The notes under the pieces are model-generated. The model saw only the letters and a list, made by a program, of their open reading frames with translations. It did no database searches and was not told where the DNA came from. Positions 9,562 to 19,446 of a stretch of 64,000 bases of DNA are shown here, in pieces. The stretch is from CAZXFH01 sp964640055 (GTDB lineage Bacteria > Fidelibacterota > UBA2242 > JAFGTP01). Numbering within the stretch: position 1 is the first letter of the stretch; every line of letters begins with the position of its first letter. A program made the position numbers and the translations under genes. The stretch spans positions 37,017 through 101,016 of the forward strand of contig CAZXFH010000005.1 in NCBI GenBank assembly GCA_964640055.1, read 5' to 3'.

Positions 9562-10764
9562 TTACCTCTTTAATTGAAGCAATCCCTCTTTAAAGCGCTG
9601 CAAGCCCTGCTTTAAATTAGGCATACTATTGGAATAGGAAAAACGTAAATGCCCATCCACGCCAAAGGCTGCTCCGGGTACTACGGCGATATGCATTTCT
9701 GCCAGCAAATATTGACACAATTCCATACTGGTATGAATATTCCGGTTATTGTACTTCAGATAGTAAGTAATATCAGGAAAAGCATAAAAAGCCCCTCTGG
9801 GAGGGAAACACTGTATATGTTCAATACTCTGTAAAAACTCAAATAAAAAGTCCTTGCGTCTGGCAAAGGCCCGGCGCATTTTTTCCACGCTGTCATGCTG
9901 ATCGGTCAGGGCCACAATGGCCGCTTTCTGGGCAATGGAATTCACACAGGAAAGCGTGTGGCCCAATAGCTGGGTGGCCTTGCGAATAATAGGTCGCGGA
10001 GCGGCCACATAGCCCAGGCGCCAGCCGGTCATGGCATAGGCCTTGGAAACACCGTTGACCATCACACACATATCCCGGGCGGTTTCATCGAGCGAAGCCA
10101 CTGAATAATGGACAGCGCCATCGTAGATCAATTTTTCATAGACCTCATCGGCTATGACAAGCACGTTATATTCCCGGCATACCCGTACAATTTCCTGCAG
10201 GGCTTCCTGATGATAAACAGCGCCGGTGGGATTGTTGGGCGAATTTAATATCAGTGCTGTGGGCTTTTTCAATTGCTTCAGCTGGGCTTCCAGGGTCTCG
10301 GCCTGCAGCTCGAAGCCGGTGGACTCATCGGTGGGAATGATAACCGGACAGGCCTTGACCAGCCGGACCTGTTCCGGATAACTGACCCAATAGGGGGCCG
10401 GGATAAGGACCTCGTCACCGGGATCGCAAATAGTTGCCAAAATCAGGGCAATGGCTGTTTTAGCGCCCGGGGTCACTAAAATTTCCTCCGGAGTATAGGA
10501 TATGTGATTGTCGCGCTCTAATTTTTTTACAATGGCCTGACGCAGTTCAAGAATTCCGGGTGCGATAGTATAGCGGGTAAAATTATCCTTCAGAGCAGTG
10601 ACCGCGGCCGCTTTGATATGCTCGGGAGTGCCAAAATCCGGTTCCCCGACACCAAAATTGATCACCTCGATCCCACGGGAGATCATTTCCTGGGACTGGC
10701 GGAAAAATTCCAGGGTTTGCGACGGTTTGATATTCAAGGCCCGTTCTGAAATTTTAATTGACAT
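9562..10764 (-). CDS. aspC: Pyridoxal-phosphate aminotransferase, class I (aspartate aminotransferase type)
   Basis: 400 residues of the fold-type I class I/II family. Visible are NFGVGEPDFGTP at the N-terminus, NSPNNPTGAVY, IADEVYEKLIYDG (cofactor Asp and Tyr), and the lysine in SKAYAMTGWRLGY that forms the Schiff base, followed by the C-terminal arginine in LRFSYS that binds the substrate carboxylate. This is the Thermus-like subgroup that includes aspartate and aromatic aminotransferases. GAGG sits upstream of the ATG. It is separated by 36 nt from the FAD oxidoreductase and 12 nt from the hydroxyacid dehydrogenase, within one probable operon. Symbol use is by family similarity; substrate range is not established. 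Confidence 0.9.
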   Translation of the reverse strand: MSIKISERALNIKPSQTLEFFRQSQEMISRGIEVINFGVGEPDFGTPEHIKAAAVTALKDNFTRYTIAPGILELRQAIVKKLERDNHISYTPEEILVTPGAKTAIALILATICDPGDEVLIPAPYWVSYPEQVRLVKACPVIIPTDESTGFELQAETLEAQLKQLKKPTALILNSPNNPTGAVYHQEALQEIVRVCREYNVLVIADEVYEKLIYDGAVHYSVASLDETARDMCVMVNGVSKAYAMTGWRLGYVAAPRPIIRKATQLLGHTLSCVNSIAQKAAIVALTDQHDSVEKMRRAFARRKDFLFEFLQSIEHIQCFPPRGAFYAFPDITYYLKYNNRNIHTSMELCQYLLAEMHIAVVPGAAFGVDGHLRFSYSNSMPNLKQGLQRFKEGLLQLKR

Positions 10765-10800
10765 GCCGTCCTCTTCAGAAAAAAATTAAATCAGCCGGCT

Positions 10801-11949
10801 TTACTTTAATTGCTCATCACCTGTAAAATCACGATACAGAGATAACTGGGTGAGTATTTTATCATACTGATCGGTCTGGTCAACGATCACTTCGGCTAAA
10901 ATCTCGCCCAGTCCCGGTCCGATCATAAATCCCTGTCCACACATACCTACCGCCAGATAAAAATTTTCTGCTCCTTTAACCGCCCCCACAATTGGAAAAC
11001 CATCCGGCGACATGGGATAGAGTCCGCGCCAGGTACGGCGCACCCGCAAATTACGTAAGCGGGGATATAAATCTATCATCCGCCGGCATACCAGGGGCAG
11101 GAATTCAGAAGTATTATCGCAATCGGTACCCGGAATCTTGGGCTCGGGGGTGATACAAAAGATTACCTGACCTTCGGCATTCTGGTAGAAATAATAATTT
11201 TCTGACCGGGCATTGGCGCGCAGGTCTACGATCATGGGCTCAAAGAAACGTTGGACTGGTTCGGTGATACCCCCTTCATGGGAGTCGGGCTGTACCGGCA
11301 CTTCGATTCCCAGCAAAGCCCCAACCGCGCGCGCATAGGCACCTGCTGCATTGATTACCAAATCAACAGCATATTCACCGCGGGGCGTTTTCACTCGATC
11401 AATTTTTTGATTGGTGGTACTAAAACCAGTCACCTTTTCATGAAAATGAAAGGATACCTGTTCACGGCGGGCCAGTTGATAATAGGCATCAACTACCTTT
11501 AAGGGATTGGCGGAACCATCTTCCGGAGAGTAGGTACCGCCGCGTAAACCGGCCTGGTTCAAACCCGGTGCCAGGGCTTCAATTTTCTGTGGTTCCACCC
11601 AATCAATATTCAAATCAAACTGCTTTTGATAATCCAGCAATTCATACAAGGCCTTTTCATGTTCCGTGGTATAAACCGGGAAAAGATACCCTCCGGAGAT
11701 CCAGTCCACATCAAAACCATGCTCCGCCTGCATACGACTGATGATGTCCAGAGTGCGTTGGCAGATCCGTATCTTGGCCGGATCTGAATGGGTAGCGCGA
11801 ATACCGCCAATCGCGGCCCGGTTCTGGCCGCGTCCCACGGAAGTGTGCTGTTCAAAAACTGCCACTTTAAGTCCCTTTGTACCCAGGTAATAACTTAAGG
11901 GCACGCCAATACTCCCAGCCCCGATTATAGCCACATCATAGGATTTCAT
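10801..11949 (-). CDS. FAD-dependent amine/amino-acid oxidoreductase (DAO family, HcnC/SoxB-like)
   Basis: 382 residues with an N-terminal Rossmann motif IIGAGSIGVPLSYYL, a DAO-family core, and the C-terminal FAD motif GAENFYLAVGMCGQGFMIGP. Proteins of this type (sarcosine oxidase beta, HcnC, OoxB, D- or L-proline dehydrogenase subunits) oxidise an amine or amino acid and pass electrons to a partner iron-sulfur flavoprotein. The preceding gene, overlapping by 4 nt, encodes exactly such a partner. The substrate may be proline, sarcosine, glycine, an opine or another amino acid; nothing in the sequence settles it. The stop is followed by an aminotransferase gene, supporting an amino-acid theme. 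Confidence 0.88.
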   Translation of the reverse strand: MKSYDVAIIGAGSIGVPLSYYLGTKGLKVAVFEQHTSVGRGQNRAAIGGIRATHSDPAKIRICQRTLDIISRMQAEHGFDVDWISGGYLFPVYTTEHEKALYELLDYQKQFDLNIDWVEPQKIEALAPGLNQAGLRGGTYSPEDGSANPLKVVDAYYQLARREQVSFHFHEKVTGFSTTNQKIDRVKTPRGEYAVDLVINAAGAYARAVGALLGIEVPVQPDSHEGGITEPVQRFFEPMIVDLRANARSENYYFYQNAEGQVIFCITPEPKIPGTDCDNTSEFLPLVCRRMIDLYPRLRNLRVRRTWRGLYPMSPDGFPIVGAVKGAENFYLAVGMCGQGFMIGPGLGEILAEVIVDQTDQYDKILTQLSLYRDFTGDEQLK

Positions 11950-14021
11950 TTTTCTACACCTGCTTCTTCATTAATAATCGCGGACATGGGTATTTCTACA
12001 CTCAAAGGCCGTAAAGTTCCTCTGGTAATTCCGGACCAGTCTTTCCCGGCCATACGGAAAAGGCGGGGTAGTAAAATCGAACAATTTTTGCCGCCACAGG
12101 CCCCCATACCCAGCCGCAGAGGCTTCAGTTGATTCACATCCCGAATATCATGGGTCTTGATATAGTCAACGACCTCTTTCACTTTTACCATCTCGCAGCG
12201 GCAAACAACACTGTTTTCAGGCAGATAGTTATAATCCGGTGCGGGTAAAGGGGGGATTACCTTTTCCGGTTGCACCTGAATTCCCGCAGTTTCCACGCCA
12301 TTTTTCATGGCAACCTTAACCGCAATTAGATAGGTTTTAAAACGCTTATTAAATCTGACCTTCAGTACCTCGGCCTGTTCCAAATACCGGCCCTCCTCAT
12401 CGGTAACCGCAATCCGGTCACCCGCTTTAAAATCAGGAATGTATTCATAGGGCAGGATCACTTCCGCCCACTCATAATCAATCTTGCGGGCCAAAGTAAT
12501 GGCCAGTCCGGGACAGATAGCCACACACAATTGACACCCGGTACAACCATCAATGTAGCGTGGAATGTCCATGATATTGCCCAGTTCTTCTTCCAGCTCA
12601 ATAGCCCCGGCCGGACAAACCGAAGTACAGGGATTGCAGGGAATCTCCTCATCGCAACGGATCACCGGGCGGAAATTTTCATCCAAAGTGATTTTGGGGG
12701 CCGGATGCAGCGCCCCGGGTTTGCTTTTTAAAATCTCAGCTTTGGTATAGAAAGAGGGATCAATGGTTATATCCTCCCCGAGTAGTTTGCCCATTTCCAG
12801 ACCGGCAATGCGACCACCGAACATGGCTGAGGAGGCTTCGGCGATTTCATGGGCATCCCCGGTTTTAACGACCTTAAACCCAAATTTCTGGGCCATATCA
12901 TAAAATTCATCCACGGGAGATAGGCCCACTGCGATCAACAGGGCATCGACCTGAAAAGTTTTCGCGGTTTCCAGAATGGGTTCAAATTCGTCATTTACCG
13001 CTGCAATAGTAACTCGTTTCACCTTATCTTCCCCTTCGGCAGATATAACGGTATGCCGCAGGTACAGAGGCACGCCCATCCGTATAATTTTGTCGGCATG
13101 TACTTTGTAACCACTGGGCTGATCCAGAATATCACAGATACCCACACACTGGATACCGGCTTGTAGCGCATGATAGCCGGCAATCAGCCCCACATTGCCA
13201 CTGCCCACAATAAAAATCCGTTGTGCCGCTTTAACCAGGTCCCGGTTCACCAGGGTTTGAAAAGCACCGGCGCCGTAAACATTGGGCAGATCATTACCAT
13301 TAAATAACAGGGATTTTTCCCGGGCTCCGGCAGAAACAACCAACCCTGCGAAATCAACAACGGCATAATTAGCCTGGTTAATAAAAACCCCGGCTTTTTG
13401 ATCCTTGTAGATTCCGACCACGGAACTTTGCGTGAAAATGCGGACATTTTCAAACTCGCGGACTTCGGCTTCCAGTTGGCGGGCGATATCTATTCCACGG
13501 GTGCCGGCATAGCAATCCGCTATGGAACCAAAGAATTTATGGGTTTGTAAGACCAGCTTGCCCCCCAGGCGTTCCTTGTCATCGACCAGAATAATTTTAT
13601 AGTCCAGGCGGGCCAGTTCAATCGTGGCGGTCAGACCAGCCGGACCGCCCCCCACCACCAGCACATCACACTGGTAAGTTAATCTCTCCGTTTTTTCCGG
13701 TGGTTGATCATCCCGGGGTAATTCCGGTAAATATTTCAGCGTTTTTACCTGCATACCGGCCCGCAAAGGCGTCACACATGATTTTTCCGGAACGCCATCA
13801 ATGATAACGATGCAATGGGAGCACTGACCATTGGCACAGAAAATCCCTTTGGGTGCTGACTCTCGCTGGTGAATCGAGAAAACATGCACACCATTGGCGA
13901 TCAAGGCCGAGGATACCGGTTCCCCCGCGTATCCGTAATAGGGTTTCCCGTTAAAGAAAAACTTAACTTTCTGACGATCCTGGGCAGGGTCTAAAATAGG
14001 ATGTTGATTTACACGCTTCAT
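11946..14021 (-). CDS. Fused HcnA/HcnB-type oxidoreductase with ferredoxin and BFD-like [2Fe-2S] domains
   Basis: 691 residues carrying four modules. Residues about 15-100 are a [2Fe-2S] HcnA-like domain (Cys62, 67, 70 and 82). Residues about 110-430 are a FAD/NAD disulfide-oxidoreductase core (VVGGGPAGL, and a second Rossmann motif FIVGSGNVGL). Two 4Fe-4S motifs follow (CNPCTSVCP and CTGCQLCVAICP). The C-terminus is a BFD-like [2Fe-2S] domain (CRC near 610, GACGGKNC near 655). It should be the electron-accepting subunit of an amine or amino-acid dehydrogenase with the DAO protein. I place the start at the ATG at 14021 because GGGAG lies 5 nt upstream; a TTG at 14033 is the alternative. First gene of a six-gene minus-strand run. 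Confidence 0.87.
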   Translation of the reverse strand: MKRVNQHPILDPAQDRQKVKFFFNGKPYYGYAGEPVSSALIANGVHVFSIHQRESAPKGIFCANGQCSHCIVIIDGVPEKSCVTPLRAGMQVKTLKYLPELPRDDQPPEKTERLTYQCDVLVVGGGPAGLTATIELARLDYKIILVDDKERLGGKLVLQTHKFFGSIADCYAGTRGIDIARQLEAEVREFENVRIFTQSSVVGIYKDQKAGVFINQANYAVVDFAGLVVSAGAREKSLLFNGNDLPNVYGAGAFQTLVNRDLVKAAQRIFIVGSGNVGLIAGYHALQAGIQCVGICDILDQPSGYKVHADKIIRMGVPLYLRHTVISAEGEDKVKRVTIAAVNDEFEPILETAKTFQVDALLIAVGLSPVDEFYDMAQKFGFKVVKTGDAHEIAEASSAMFGGRIAGLEMGKLLGEDITIDPSFYTKAEILKSKPGALHPAPKITLDENFRPVIRCDEEIPCNPCTSVCPAGAIELEEELGNIMDIPRYIDGCTGCQLCVAICPGLAITLARKIDYEWAEVILPYEYIPDFKAGDRIAVTDEEGRYLEQAEVLKVRFNKRFKTYLIAVKVAMKNGVETAGIQVQPEKVIPPLPAPDYNYLPENSVVCRCEMVKVKEVVDYIKTHDIRDVNQLKPLRLGMGACGGKNCSILLPRLFRMAGKDWSGITRGTLRPLSVEIPMSAIINEEAGVEK

Positions 14022-14208
14022 TTTTACTCCCAAACGTGGGCCACAATTTCCTCATTAGGGAATGGGACAAATTGCGTGCCACTCATACAGGGCTATAAAC
14101 ATGCATCAGGAAATTTTAAGCAGGAGTTATAAAAATTGTGTTGAAAAGCCCCTTCATAGGATATAATTTTCATACAGATATGGTAAGACAAAAAAACAGG
14201 AGTCGGTT

Positions 14209-15660
14209 ATGTTCAAACAAGTCAGTATAATTGTTTATTTTCTCGTATTCGGAGTATTTTTATTGGGCATTTTCCAATGTTCGAGAACCGATAACTATCA
14301 GAAACTAATCAAACAGGGTCAATTTTCCAAAGCTGCTGACCTGATCCGCTTTAAAATGGCACTTAATCCCGATATAGATCCGCTTAAAAAAAGAGCGTTA
14401 CAGTTTGAAATTGAGCGGATGGACCGCATTCGGAAGGATTTTACCAAAAGCAAAAACGAAGTACTCAACTATATTCAAAAATATATCCCTTCAGCCAATG
14501 AGGACAGTCTGGAAAAGTGGGAGAATCAGAAAGATATCGAATATATGGTCATTGACGGTGAGAAAAAATATTTTCATAATGCCGCGCGGAACTTTTTCCG
14601 GGTCAATCCACAGGCCGAGCAAATTAAGAAACAGATCGACGCCCCGCAAAAAGAGGCAACAAAAGAAGAATTCCCGCTGAACGAACACGCCGCCCAGATC
14701 ATTGCCAAGAGTATCAATTCCAGCCGCCGTTATGTAAAGCCGGTGACCATGCAGATCCAGCAGACAGTTACTGTGGATACTCAAGCGGTTCCTGCCGAAG
14801 AAATGATTCGCTGCTGGATCCCTTTTCCGCGTGAAGTCGATAACCGGCAGATCAACATTAAAATCTTAGAAACAGAACCGGCCGACTATGTTCTGGCGGA
14901 TAATAACCACTTACAGCGTACAATCTATTTTGAGAAATGCGCTGTAAAAAATCAACCGACCCGCTTTTTTGTAAAATATAAATATACCTCCTATGGCGTC
15001 TATCAGGATATAGATCCGGCCCGGGTCAAACCCGCTCCGGCAATCCCGAAACTAAAACCTTATTTAAGCGAGCAACCACCCCATATTGTATTTACCGAAG
15101 AGCTCACCAATTTGTCTAAAGAAATTGTCGGTGATGAAAAGAATCCCTACCGGATCGCCCAGAAATTATTTGCCTGGGTCGATAAAAATATTCCTTGGGC
15201 CTCTGCCCGGGAATACTCCACCCTGCGCAACATCAGCATGTATCCCTATCTTCGCCGGCATGGTGACTGCGGTATTCAGACCCTGATGTTCATGGCCCTC
15301 TGCCGGATCAATGGGATCCCCACCAAATGGCAGTCGGGCTGGGAATTCCAGCCCCCGGATGACAGCATGCATGACTGGGGTGAGATTTACTTTGAACCTT
15401 ACGGATGGGTGCCCATGGATGTCACCTATGGGATTCGGAATGCCCGGGATGAACATCTGAAATGGTTTTATCTGAGTGGCATGGATAGTTACCGGCTCAT
15501 TTTGAATGATGCCTATTCCCAGGCTTTCTACCCGCTTAAGATTCATTTTCGCTCAGAAACTGTTGATTCCCAGCGCGGTGAGGTGGAATGGGAAGGCGGT
15601 AATCTCTACTTTGACCAATGGGACTGGGACCTTGCCTGGCAGGTGTTATCAGAGGATTAG
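14209..15660 (+). CDS. Transglutaminase-like domain protein, exported or membrane-anchored
   Basis: 483 residues. A hydrophobic N-terminus (about 6-24) ends in FQC, which is not a standard lipobox, so an anchor or non-lipid signal is likely. The middle has a helical part and a beta domain; the C-terminal part is a transglutaminase-like core with the triad Cys354 (GDCG), His388 (MHDW) and Asp404 (PMDVTYG). Bacterial members are often cysteine peptidases or amidases of the periplasm rather than cross-linkers. AGGAG stands upstream of the ATG. It is followed 58 nt later by the CHASE2 cyclase gene. Family call is firm; function unknown. Confidence 0.87.
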   Translation: MFKQVSIIVYFLVFGVFLLGIFQCSRTDNYQKLIKQGQFSKAADLIRFKMALNPDIDPLKKRALQFEIERMDRIRKDFTKSKNEVLNYIQKYIPSANEDSLEKWENQKDIEYMVIDGEKKYFHNAARNFFRVNPQAEQIKKQIDAPQKEATKEEFPLNEHAAQIIAKSINSSRRYVKPVTMQIQQTVTVDTQAVPAEEMIRCWIPFPREVDNRQINIKILETEPADYVLADNNHLQRTIYFEKCAVKNQPTRFFVKYKYTSYGVYQDIDPARVKPAPAIPKLKPYLSEQPPHIVFTEELTNLSKEIVGDEKNPYRIAQKLFAWVDKNIPWASAREYSTLRNISMYPYLRRHGDCGIQTLMFMALCRINGIPTKWQSGWEFQPPDDSMHDWGEIYFEPYGWVPMDVTYGIRNARDEHLKWFYLSGMDSYRLILNDAYSQAFYPLKIHFRSETVDSQRGEVEWEGGNLYFDQWDWDLAWQVLSED

Positions 15661-15718
15661 CACTGCGGATTGTATATCAAATGTTTTTGTTAACACAGAT
15701 TAACATATAAAGGGGCGC

Positions 15719-17878
15719 TTGAAAACTCAACTGCGTCGAATTACCGTAGCCCTGCTGATCAGTCTGGCCAGCCTGGGCCTGGCATTGCTGCTCTATCATG
15801 CCCCCCTTGTCAAGGGCTGGGAAAACCAGGTTAACGATTTATTATTCAGGGCCTTCCCGGCCAAGCACAATCCAGAGATCCCCGTCATTGTTTCCATTGA
15901 CCAGAACAGTCTGGATCATCTGCAGAAAAACTATAAGATTCTGTGGCCCTGGCCGCGCAGTATTTACGGAGCTGCCATTGAATTTCTGGAACATTGTGGT
16001 GCCAAGGTGGTAGTCTTCGATATCATTTTCTCCTCTCCGGATATCGACCGCATTAACAGTAATGCGGCTTATGCCGACTCCCTGCTGGCCCGCGAGTTAG
16101 GCCGTTCCGGCAAGGTTGTGCTGGCCGCGCAAATGGAAGATTCCACCCATCAGTCGTCCAATCCGGTTATTGATCTGTTCAATTACGGGATCACTTATAA
16201 AGTAGATAAAGATAAAATCAAACCCTATCCCCAGGCCACGCTGCCTTTACCAATGTTTCAAAAAGCAGCGGCGCATCCGGGCGCGGTCAACTTTTTCACC
16301 GATGCCGATGGTACCTGCCGCCGCATCCCTCTTTTGTACCAGTATAAAAATCACTTTTTCCCCTATATGGCCTTATCTGCGGCCCTGGTCTATGAAAATG
16401 CCCATGAACTCTATACCACTGATAGCGGTCGCTATCTGGCCTATGACGACCGGCGTATCCCGGTACAGAAAGACGGTTTTTTTAAAATCTACTGGTATGG
16501 TAAGGGGGGACCGCGAAACACCTTCCAATACTACTCCTTTGCCCAAATATTAGCGGCCTACGGCCAGTGGAAACGAGGAGAGACACCCTTTATTCCTGCG
16601 AATGCCTTCCGCGACAAGGCGGTCTTTATCGGGGCCACTGCCGCCGGATTACTGGATTTAAAAACAACCCCCTTTAGTCCGCTGGAACCCTATCCAGGAG
16701 TTGAAATCTATGCCACGGTTTTTGCTAATATCATCCGCGGTGATTTTGTGGCCCATATGCCCTTATCCTTTTGGAGTATTATTACCTTTCTGTTACTGAC
16801 TATACTTTGCTTTCTGTGGCAGAATCTCAAAGTGTGGCAGTCGGTCATTCTTTCTATCGCTTTCTTCCTGATACCCCCGATGATTGGTGTAGCGACTTTT
16901 ACTGCGCGTCAGACCTTTATACCTTTGGTAACCAGTGAGATCGCCCTGGTGAGTGCAGTGCTTTCTATCCTGGTGGTCAGCTATCTGATGGAAGGCAAAG
17001 AGAAAAAAATGATCAAAAAAGTTTTTAACCGTTATTTGCATCCGGCCGTAGTTGAAAATTTGACCAAAGAACCGGAGAAAGTTGAAATGGGAGGGAAAGA
17101 GATTGAAGCCACGGTACTTTTCACTGACCTCCAGGGCTTCACCGGTATTTCTGAACTTTTTTCTCCCCCAGAAATTGTTGAATTCCTGAACCAGTATTTT
17201 GAAAAAGTAGAACAGATAATATTCGAGAACCATGGCATGCTGGATAAGTATACCGGCGATGGTATCATGGCCATTTTTGGTGCGCCTCTGGAAACGCCGC
17301 ACCATGCCCATTTTGCCTGCGATGCCATTCTGGCTTTTAAGGAACTATCCAATATTACCATTGAAGCGAAAACACAATCAATCCCGCTGATTACCCGGAT
17401 GGGGGTCAACAGCGGCCGCTTTGTCGTTGGTAATATCGGTTCCTCCCGCAGCATGGACTATACAGCGATTGGCGATACGGTTAACCTCTCCGCCCGCCTG
17501 GAAGGGGTTAACAAACAGTATGGTACGCATAACCTGATTTCTGAAACGACCTATGCTCATATCAAAAGGGACTATATTTGCCGCGAACTGGATTTTATCC
17601 GGGTCAAAGGCCGCGAAAAACCCTTACGGATTTATAATGTGATCTCACGCACCGACAAATTAGAAAAAGATATGCAACTTTTTTTATCAATGCACCAGGA
17701 GGCCCTGGCACTCTATCGAAAACAAAAATACCGCAAAGCCCGTAAGATGTTTGAAAAGTTATTAGACATGGATGCTCAGGATCCAGTCGCTACCACCTTT
17801 ATCCAGCGCTGCAACCAACTACGTAAAAATCCAGAGTTGATCGACGAGGATGGAATCTTTAATATCACCGTTAAATAA
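15719..17878 (+). CDS. CHASE2-domain class III adenylate/guanylate cyclase
   Basis: 719 residues. A signal-anchor helix (about 8-28) precedes a CHASE2 sensory domain (about 30-330, with WPWPR and the late motif FIGATAAGLLDLK), three membrane helices (about 343-425), and a class III nucleotidyl cyclase domain (about 455-640). The metal-binding aspartates are seen in VLFTDLQGFTG (from Val466) and YTGDGIMAIFG (near 512). Past 650, a basic helical tail resembles a TPR pair. The protein should sense an extracytoplasmic signal and make cAMP or cGMP. The start is TTG, preceded by AAAGGGG. Neighbours are a transglutaminase-like protein and a secreted protease; no cyclic-nucleotide-binding regulator is in the window. 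Confidence 0.92.
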   Translation: MKTQLRRITVALLISLASLGLALLLYHAPLVKGWENQVNDLLFRAFPAKHNPEIPVIVSIDQNSLDHLQKNYKILWPWPRSIYGAAIEFLEHCGAKVVVFDIIFSSPDIDRINSNAAYADSLLARELGRSGKVVLAAQMEDSTHQSSNPVIDLFNYGITYKVDKDKIKPYPQATLPLPMFQKAAAHPGAVNFFTDADGTCRRIPLLYQYKNHFFPYMALSAALVYENAHELYTTDSGRYLAYDDRRIPVQKDGFFKIYWYGKGGPRNTFQYYSFAQILAAYGQWKRGETPFIPANAFRDKAVFIGATAAGLLDLKTTPFSPLEPYPGVEIYATVFANIIRGDFVAHMPLSFWSIITFLLLTILCFLWQNLKVWQSVILSIAFFLIPPMIGVATFTARQTFIPLVTSEIALVSAVLSILVVSYLMEGKEKKMIKKVFNRYLHPAVVENLTKEPEKVEMGGKEIEATVLFTDLQGFTGISELFSPPEIVEFLNQYFEKVEQIIFENHGMLDKYTGDGIMAIFGAPLETPHHAHFACDAILAFKELSNITIEAKTQSIPLITRMGVNSGRFVVGNIGSSRSMDYTAIGDTVNLSARLEGVNKQYGTHNLISETTYAHIKRDYICRELDFIRVKGREKPLRIYNVISRTDKLEKDMQLFLSMHQEALALYRKQKYRKARKMFEKLLDMDAQDPVATTFIQRCNQLRKNPELIDEDGIFNITVK

Positions 17879-17908
17879 AAAATGATTATTAATATTCAGG
17901 GGACTATT

Positions 17909-19141
17909 ATGAAAAAAATGCTGCTTGTCATCATGCTAGGTTTACTTCTATTCGGGTCATGGGTCTATATGCAAACCCAAGCCGTGATCTTCCGGGATAA
18001 TACACACCTGCGGGAGGGACCGGGCTGTTACTATCCCTTAATCGGCATATTGAACAAAGATGCCCGGGTAGCGGTCGTGTCCCAAAAACCGGGCTGGATC
18101 CAGGTGGACTGCAACGGTACCAAAGGCTGGATTTCAGATAATGCCCTGAAAACCCAAACCAAACAAAATGAGGCTCTCCCCGATTTCGGGTCTCTTTCGG
18201 GTGCCTCAATGATGATTTCACGGGCTTCCGCCAGTGGGGCTGTGAAAGGTTTTGCGCAAAAATATATCCAATACAAACAGGGCGATGTCAATTTTTTACA
18301 AAAATATGATATGCAGCTGCTCCACGCCAGTCAGTATAATCAATTTAAAAAAGAGACCTACCAAAATCGCGATCTCGGCGACATCCGCAATCGCTATCGC
18401 TTACCCGGAGATCCTGAAAAAATAAATATTCCTTTTTACCTGGAAAAAATCGGTCTGGCAATTGCCAGCCAAATCGCCATGCAAGGTTTGGTGGAAGCTC
18501 CTCAGAACACTGCTTATCTTAATCAAGTCGGGACCCTGGTTTTGGAAAACTCAGAACTCTATTACTATCCCATGAAGTTCTATATACTCAGGGACAATCG
18601 TCCGGCCGCCTATACCACGCCCAACGGTATTATCTTTATAACCCAGGGATTAATGGATCTGATTGAGAGTGAAGCCGAATTAGCCTGTTTATTGGGTCAT
18701 GAAATCGCCCATGTCGTTTGTCAACATGGATTCCAGGAGATATCGAAACGTAAGGATATGATCGCAGCCGAGGACGCATTTTCACAGCTGGCGGCTGAAA
18801 TACCGGATGAAAAAGAACCGGGTGAAGCCGAACTGGAGGAAATGGCCTATAGCATGTATGAAGCTGCCACTGCTCCCCGTCAAATAAAATACGAGTATGA
18901 AGCCGATCGGCTGGGTGCTATTTATGCCTATCGGGCCGGTTATGATCCTTCGGCTTTACTAAAATTATTAGCCCGCATTAAACGCACTGCTAAACTGGAC
19001 TTTGAAAACTTTGAATCCAATTGGGAACCCTTCTATATAAAAGATCGAATCGGAAAGGCCAGCCCTTTCATCCACCGCAAATTAGACCATCATACCGACT
19101 GGAATGTACAACTGCGTCGCCGCTATCAGCGCCATTTCTAG
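17909..19141 (+). CDS. Secreted SH3-domain M48 metalloprotease
   Basis: 410 residues. A signal peptide (about 1-25) leads to a bacterial SH3 domain (about 27-85, with LREGPGCYYP and GWISDNAL), then a linker and an M48 Zn-peptidase domain with the HEIAH motif near residue 264 and the third ligand in YEYEADRLGAIYA. Related proteins such as BepA act in outer-membrane quality control, but the SH3 fusion suggests cell-wall contact. The start at 17909 is preferred because CAGGGGA is 5 nt upstream; an in-frame ATG at 17882 lacks a ribosome site. It follows the cyclase gene by about 30 nt and probably shares its transcript. Confidence 0.88.
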   Translation: MKKMLLVIMLGLLLFGSWVYMQTQAVIFRDNTHLREGPGCYYPLIGILNKDARVAVVSQKPGWIQVDCNGTKGWISDNALKTQTKQNEALPDFGSLSGASMMISRASASGAVKGFAQKYIQYKQGDVNFLQKYDMQLLHASQYNQFKKETYQNRDLGDIRNRYRLPGDPEKINIPFYLEKIGLAIASQIAMQGLVEAPQNTAYLNQVGTLVLENSELYYYPMKFYILRDNRPAAYTTPNGIIFITQGLMDLIESEAELACLLGHEIAHVVCQHGFQEISKRKDMIAAEDAFSQLAAEIPDEKEPGEAELEEMAYSMYEAATAPRQIKYEYEADRLGAIYAYRAGYDPSALLKLLARIKRTAKLDFENFESNWEPFYIKDRIGKASPFIHRKLDHHTDWNVQLRRRYQRHF

Positions 19142-19288
19142 ATCATAACAAATCATATCCCGGACCTTTAGGGTTCAGGTTCACTTACCTGTTCAACAAG
19201 CTACCCCCTCAACAACATTTTCCCGGACCGGCTTGCAAGCCGATTCTATAGCGATTATTAAGCTGGATTATACCCTGTTTTTTACTTA

Positions 19289-19317
19289 TTGACATAATAT
19301 TTTTAATTATTTATGTT
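19289..19317 (+). promoter_or_regulatory. Candidate sigma70-type promoter upstream of PAS/GAF sensor gene
   Basis: TTGACA (19289-19294), 17-nt spacer, TATGTT (19312-19317). The surrounding 305 bp between the protease and sensor genes hold nothing else I recognise apart from a 14-bp palindrome CGGCTTGCAAGCCG at 19229-19242. A leader of about 120 nt would precede the sensor gene. Confidence 0.5.
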
Positions 19318-19446
19318 ATTCGGGGGATAGGACCGCGAACAGAACCAGAAATAATCAGACAATTCGTTTAAATTTATTTATTTTGTCCTCTCTGAAATAA
19401 GTTGTTATTTAAGTCTCTTTCTAAAAGCAATCAGTGCGGAGATGCT

